Shown here: positions 61,062 to 64,000 of the stretch, piece by piece | Numbering within the stretch: the stretch's first letter is position 1 | Layout: each line of letters starts with the position of its first letter | NCBI GenBank assembly: GCA_963674835.2 | Contig: CAXXKC010000002.1 | Coordinates: 1,984,001 to 2,048,000, forward strand | DNA length: 64,000 bases | Source of the DNA: G963674835 sp963674835 | Lineage (GTDB): Bacteria; Planctomycetota; Planctomycetia; Pirellulales; Thermoguttaceae | Direction: 5' to 3' | Translations under genes and position numbers: made by a program | The notes under the pieces: model-generated | What the model was told of the DNA's origin: nothing | The model's database searches: none | What the model saw: the letters and a program-made list of their open reading frames with translations, nothing else

Positions 61062-62885
61062 ATGAGATGGCTCGACATCGTTTTCGCCACGACGGTCGTC
61101 GCAGCGGCCGCGTTTTGGGGTCCGGCAAGCGACCGTCTGTCGGCCGCCACCGACGCTGATCGGACCACGGCCGGCGCCCAATTGGTGGTCGAGGCCCTTC
61201 AGCACGAGATCCAAGGGGAGAGCAGCGCTCGCAAGGGCCTGCTTGCTTCGGCCGCGGTGCGAACACCCCAGTATGCGCCGGCCTGGTGGCACAATGGGTT
61301 CGTTCGCGAGCAAACGCAATGGCTGAAGTATTCCGAGGTGTCGCAGCGCGCTGCTTCGGACGCACGCCTGGCGACATACCAGCGGGCACGCGCGGAGTAT
61401 CCCGACACGGTGGAAGGACAGTTGGCGCTGGCGCGATGGTGTGCCGAGAAGCAACTGACCGATCAGCGTCGGGCTTACTTGGCGCGGGTGCTGGAACTGG
61501 ACCCGGAGAATGCCGAGGCCCACTACGGGTTGGGCGATCGGCGAGTTCATGGAGTTTGGCAATCGCCATACGCGTGGAGGAAGGCAGAGACGGAATCGCA
61601 GCGGGCTATGAAGGCGATGAGGGAGTGGGGACCGTATTTGGCGAGCATCGGCGAACGATTGGCGACCAGTAGCGGGTCGCTGCGAAAGAAGGCCTCGCGA
61701 CAGTTGTCGGCGATCACCGATCCGGCGGCGGTTGGCCCGATGGAGCGGCTGCTCGCGGGGCAGTCTGAGGAGACTGCGCTGCTGGTTGTGGGCGTTTTGA
61801 AGAGGATCGACGGACACGAGGCATCGCTGGCCTTGGCGCGCGAGGCGGTGGTTTCTCCTTGGAATACGGTCCGCGAGGCTGCGGCCGGCGCACTGGGCAC
61901 GCGTTCGATGGACCATTACGTGCCGGCGCTTCTGGCATCGATGAGCACGAAGATTTCTTCGCGCATACAACTTGAAACGACGGCCGAGGGGCAGTTGCTT
62001 CTGCGGGAAGAGTTCTACCGCGAGGAGCAGGACCGCGGCCAGCGGAAGGTTTTGGAGACGACCTATCGGAGTCAACAAGGGACCGGCGGTCTGCGGGCGG
62101 TCGACGAGAGCCACGCGATTCGCGATGCCGCGCAGAAGGTCGAGGCGCGCCAAACCCAGGTGGAGCAGCAGAACCAGTTCATCGAGCAGGTCAACGAGCG
62201 GATCACGAAGGCGCTGGCGATTGCGACGGGCGTGAAGCAGCCGGCCGATCCGAATCGGTGGTGGGAGTGGTGGAACGAGACGAACGAAGTGTATGTGGCC
62301 GACCAAACGAAGCCGGTCGATTTGGACTATCAGAATGAAGAGGTGTCGTTCGCGCGGCCGGCTGCCTCGGGATCGGGCACCATGGACTGCCTAGCCGCGG
62401 GAACGCTCGTGTGGACCGAGTTGGGGCCCCGACCGATCGAGCAGATCGTACTGGGCGATCGGGTATTGTCGCAGAACGTGGAGAGCGGCGAGTTGGCCTA
62501 CAAGCCGGTCTTGCGTACGACGCTGCGTCCGCCGAGCCAGTTGGTGTGCGTTTGGATGGACCGGGAGCAGATTCGTGCCAGCGGCGGACACCCGGTCTGG
62601 GTTTCGGGGAAGGGTTGGTGCAAGGTTCGCGACCTGGAGACCAATTGGGTCCTTCACGGCGTAACCGATCCGGCGAGCGTCGTGTCGACTGAGCGAGGTG
62701 GCTCAGAGCCCACGTATAACTTGGTCGTCGCCGATTTTCACACGTACTTCGTCGGCAGGGCGAAGGTGCTTACGCACGACAATACGGTGCGCCAGCCTAC
62801 GGATGCCATTGTTCCCGGCTTGAGAAAGGCCGACTGTGTGAAGTACTCGCTGGGTGCGCGCCGTGCCAGCACGGCGGGCCGCTAG
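61062..62885 (+). CDS. Secreted HEAT/TPR-like protein with C-terminal Hint (self-processing) domain
   Basis: 607 aa. A leader (IVFATTVVAAAAFWGPASDR) is followed by helical repeats: TPR-like ARVLELDPENAEAHYGLGD, then HEAT-like DPAAVGPMERLLAG and WNTVREAAAGALG. Residues ~445-575 form a Hint domain: Cys1 in MDCLAAGTLVWTELGPRPIE, LGDRVLSQN, block B RASGGHPVWVSGKGW, and block F NLVVADFHTYFVGRAKVLTHDN. Hint domains rearrange or cleave the peptide bond before Cys1. Only ~35 residues follow, so there is no obvious toxin or second extein. The result may be a self-cleaved secreted repeat protein. Confidence 0.8.
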   Translation: MRWLDIVFATTVVAAAAFWGPASDRLSAATDADRTTAGAQLVVEALQHEIQGESSARKGLLASAAVRTPQYAPAWWHNGFVREQTQWLKYSEVSQRAASDARLATYQRARAEYPDTVEGQLALARWCAEKQLTDQRRAYLARVLELDPENAEAHYGLGDRRVHGVWQSPYAWRKAETESQRAMKAMREWGPYLASIGERLATSSGSLRKKASRQLSAITDPAAVGPMERLLAGQSEETALLVVGVLKRIDGHEASLALAREAVVSPWNTVREAAAGALGTRSMDHYVPALLASMSTKISSRIQLETTAEGQLLLREEFYREEQDRGQRKVLETTYRSQQGTGGLRAVDESHAIRDAAQKVEARQTQVEQQNQFIEQVNERITKALAIATGVKQPADPNRWWEWWNETNEVYVADQTKPVDLDYQNEEVSFARPAASGSGTMDCLAAGTLVWTELGPRPIEQIVLGDRVLSQNVESGELAYKPVLRTTLRPPSQLVCVWMDREQIRASGGHPVWVSGKGWCKVRDLETNWVLHGVTDPASVVSTERGGSEPTYNLVVADFHTYFVGRAKVLTHDNTVRQPTDAIVPGLRKADCVKYSLGARRASTAGR

Positions 62886-63105
62886 GAGACCGGTGACGCG
62901 TGTCTGACGTCCTGGGCACTCAGTGAACGCGCAAGGTGGGTGCGCGTCGCAACCGATTTCCCCGCTTGTGCTTCGGAGCCCTCCTTTTCTGCGGGACGAG
63001 CCTAATTTCGGCGGACCGCACGGGCGCCGCTCTCTGGTCCGCCGGCCTGCGCCGTGTTATTATGAGAGTTTGGCTTGGCGGGTTCGGGACCGGCAGGGAG
63101 AAGCA

Positions 63106-64000
63106 ATGGCACGAGAGCGGCAGATTTCCTTGCGGGGAGTCGAGGTCCACAATCTCAAGTCGATTGACTTGGACATCCCCCATCGGAAGTTGGTTGTGCT
63201 TTGCGGGGTCAGCGGAAGCGGCAAGAGTAGCCTGGCGTTGGATACTCTGTACGCAGAGGGCCAGCGGCGGTACATCGAAAGCTTCTCGGCCTATACGCGC
63301 CAGTTTCTACAACGGTTGGAAAAGCCGGAGGCCGAACGCATCGACGGTATTCCTCCAGCGATCGCCGTGACCAGCAAGAACGCCAGCCGCTCGAGCCGCT
63401 CGACCGTGGGGACGGCGACCGAGACGGCCGATTACCTGCGGCTACTGTATGCGAAGATCGGGGAAGTGTACTGCGGGAAGTGCGGGCATTTGGTTCGGCG
63501 TCACACACCGCAGAACGCGGCCGAGTTGCTTCAGGAACTGCCGCAGGGAACGCGGTTCATGGTGGCGTTCGCGGTACCGAAGCCGCCGGTGGAGGAGTGG
63601 GACCGCTTGGGGGCGTCGCTGGTCGAGGACGGTTTCATTCGAATCGTGATCGACGGGCGGATGGTCAATCTGTCCACCGAGCGGTTGGCCGAATCGGTCT
63701 CGACGACGCCGACGGAGGAGCCGTGGTACGTGATCGTCGACCGCCTGGCCGCTGGCGATTTGGCCGCCGGACGGATTCGCGATTCGCTGGAGACTGCCTT
63801 TGCAAAGGGAGACGGCAAGGCGTACGCCTTGGTGGAAGAGCATGAGGCGCCCAACAAGACGTCGAACGGTCGCGGGATCGTGGTGACGATCGACGGATCG
63901 CTTTGGCGGCGCATCGGGTTCAGCGCGCAATTGGCGTGCGAAGATTGCCGCCTGGAATATCCGGAACCCGAGCCGCGGCTGTACAGCTTTAACAGTCCCT
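63106..64000 (+). CDS. Second UvrA-like protein, C-terminus beyond window
   Basis: 298 codons seen. ATG at 63106 with GGGAG 6 nt upstream; the frame is open to the right edge. N-terminal UvrA features: VHNLKSIDLDIPHRKLVV, Walker A CGVSGSGKSSLALDTLYAEG, YIESFSAYTRQFLQRLEKPE, SRSSRSTVGTATETADYLRL, a CGKC pair and YSFNSP. It is a diverged paralogue of the complete uvrA (53353-56187): IAVTSKNASRSSRS replaces the canonical ISIDQRSRINNPRS. It may belong to the UvrA2 or long planctomycete UvrA class; the missing 3' part would decide. Confidence 0.88.
   Translation, partial: MARERQISLRGVEVHNLKSIDLDIPHRKLVVLCGVSGSGKSSLALDTLYAEGQRRYIESFSAYTRQFLQRLEKPEAERIDGIPPAIAVTSKNASRSSRSTVGTATETADYLRLLYAKIGEVYCGKCGHLVRRHTPQNAAELLQELPQGTRFMVAFAVPKPPVEEWDRLGASLVEDGFIRIVIDGRMVNLSTERLAESVSTTPTEEPWYVIVDRLAAGDLAAGRIRDSLETAFAKGDGKAYALVEEHEAPNKTSNGRGIVVTIDGSLWRRIGFSAQLACEDCRLEYPEPEPRLYSFNSP

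Noticed and set aside
1..64000. tRNA, rRNA, replication origin
   Set aside because: No cloverleaf-like segments with TTCGA arms, no rRNA-like blocks and no DnaA-box cluster were seen in the gaps.

Overview
The window reads as a chromosomal segment of a GC-rich planctomycete, most likely from the Pirellulales/Thermoguttaceae side of the phylum. This is an inference from gene content: a dehydratase-ketoreductase-ACP-dehydratase-KAS cluster, a DUF2089 regulator, long secreted proteins with PKD, SGNH or Hint modules, several secreted glycoside-hydrolase-like proteins, two UvrA paralogues and many proteins without family names. Genes are densely packed on both strands. No rRNA, tRNA or CRISPR array was found.

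Layout. 1-4.3 kb: a secreted protein cut by the left edge and a GH78-like enzyme, both on minus. 4.6-9.9 kb: two translationally coupled large membrane proteins with GATase1/DUF4350-like soluble parts. 10-13.3 kb: a hemerythrin-like protein, cysK, a secreted protein that is about 23% cysteine and built from 183-bp tandem repeats, and a free Hpt protein. 13.4-18.5 kb: a thioredoxin/propeller lipoprotein, a LarA-N-like protein, YggS and a DUF167 protein. 18.5-28.4 kb: a minus-strand operon of three secreted proteins (M23-PKD, a GH-like barrel, an unknown), then priA, then a paralogue of the M23-PKD protein fused to an SGNH esterase. 28.6-30.4 kb: three hsp20 genes behind a near-consensus sigma-54 promoter. 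30.7-34.6 kb: the fatty-acid-type cluster. 34.6-38.4 kb: a gene-poor accessory patch in which an intact IS1182-like element has split an STM4504/CBY_0614 (AbiJ-NTD-like) gene. 38.5-43.1 kb: small membrane proteins, a lipoprotein, a phosphoesterase and an ABC exporter. 43.1-44.4 kb: a gene-free stretch holding a GGA-repeat structured-RNA candidate with a strong terminator. 44.4-48.5 kb: speA, membrane proteins and DUF2089. 48.7-53.3 kb: a GH106-like enzyme coupled to a tandem alpha/beta-hydrolase. 53.3-60.5 kb: uvrA, ligA, a cupin behind a structured leader, and murD. 61-64 kb: a HEAT/Hint protein and the start of a second uvrA.

How the genes work together. Housekeeping functions are DNA repair and replication (uvrA, ligA, priA), peptidoglycan (murD), fatty-acid-type synthesis, cysteine and polyamine synthesis (cysK, speA), and proteostasis (hsp20). 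A second theme is secreted breakdown of a rhamnose-containing acetylated polysaccharide (GH78-like, GH106-like, GH-like barrel, SGNH and alpha/beta esterases); this is inferred from family resemblance only. The most unusual items are the Cys-rich repeat protein, the coupled membrane pair, the M23-PKD-SGNH fusion, the two candidate structured RNAs, and the IS insertion in which the target duplication supplies the transposase stop codon.
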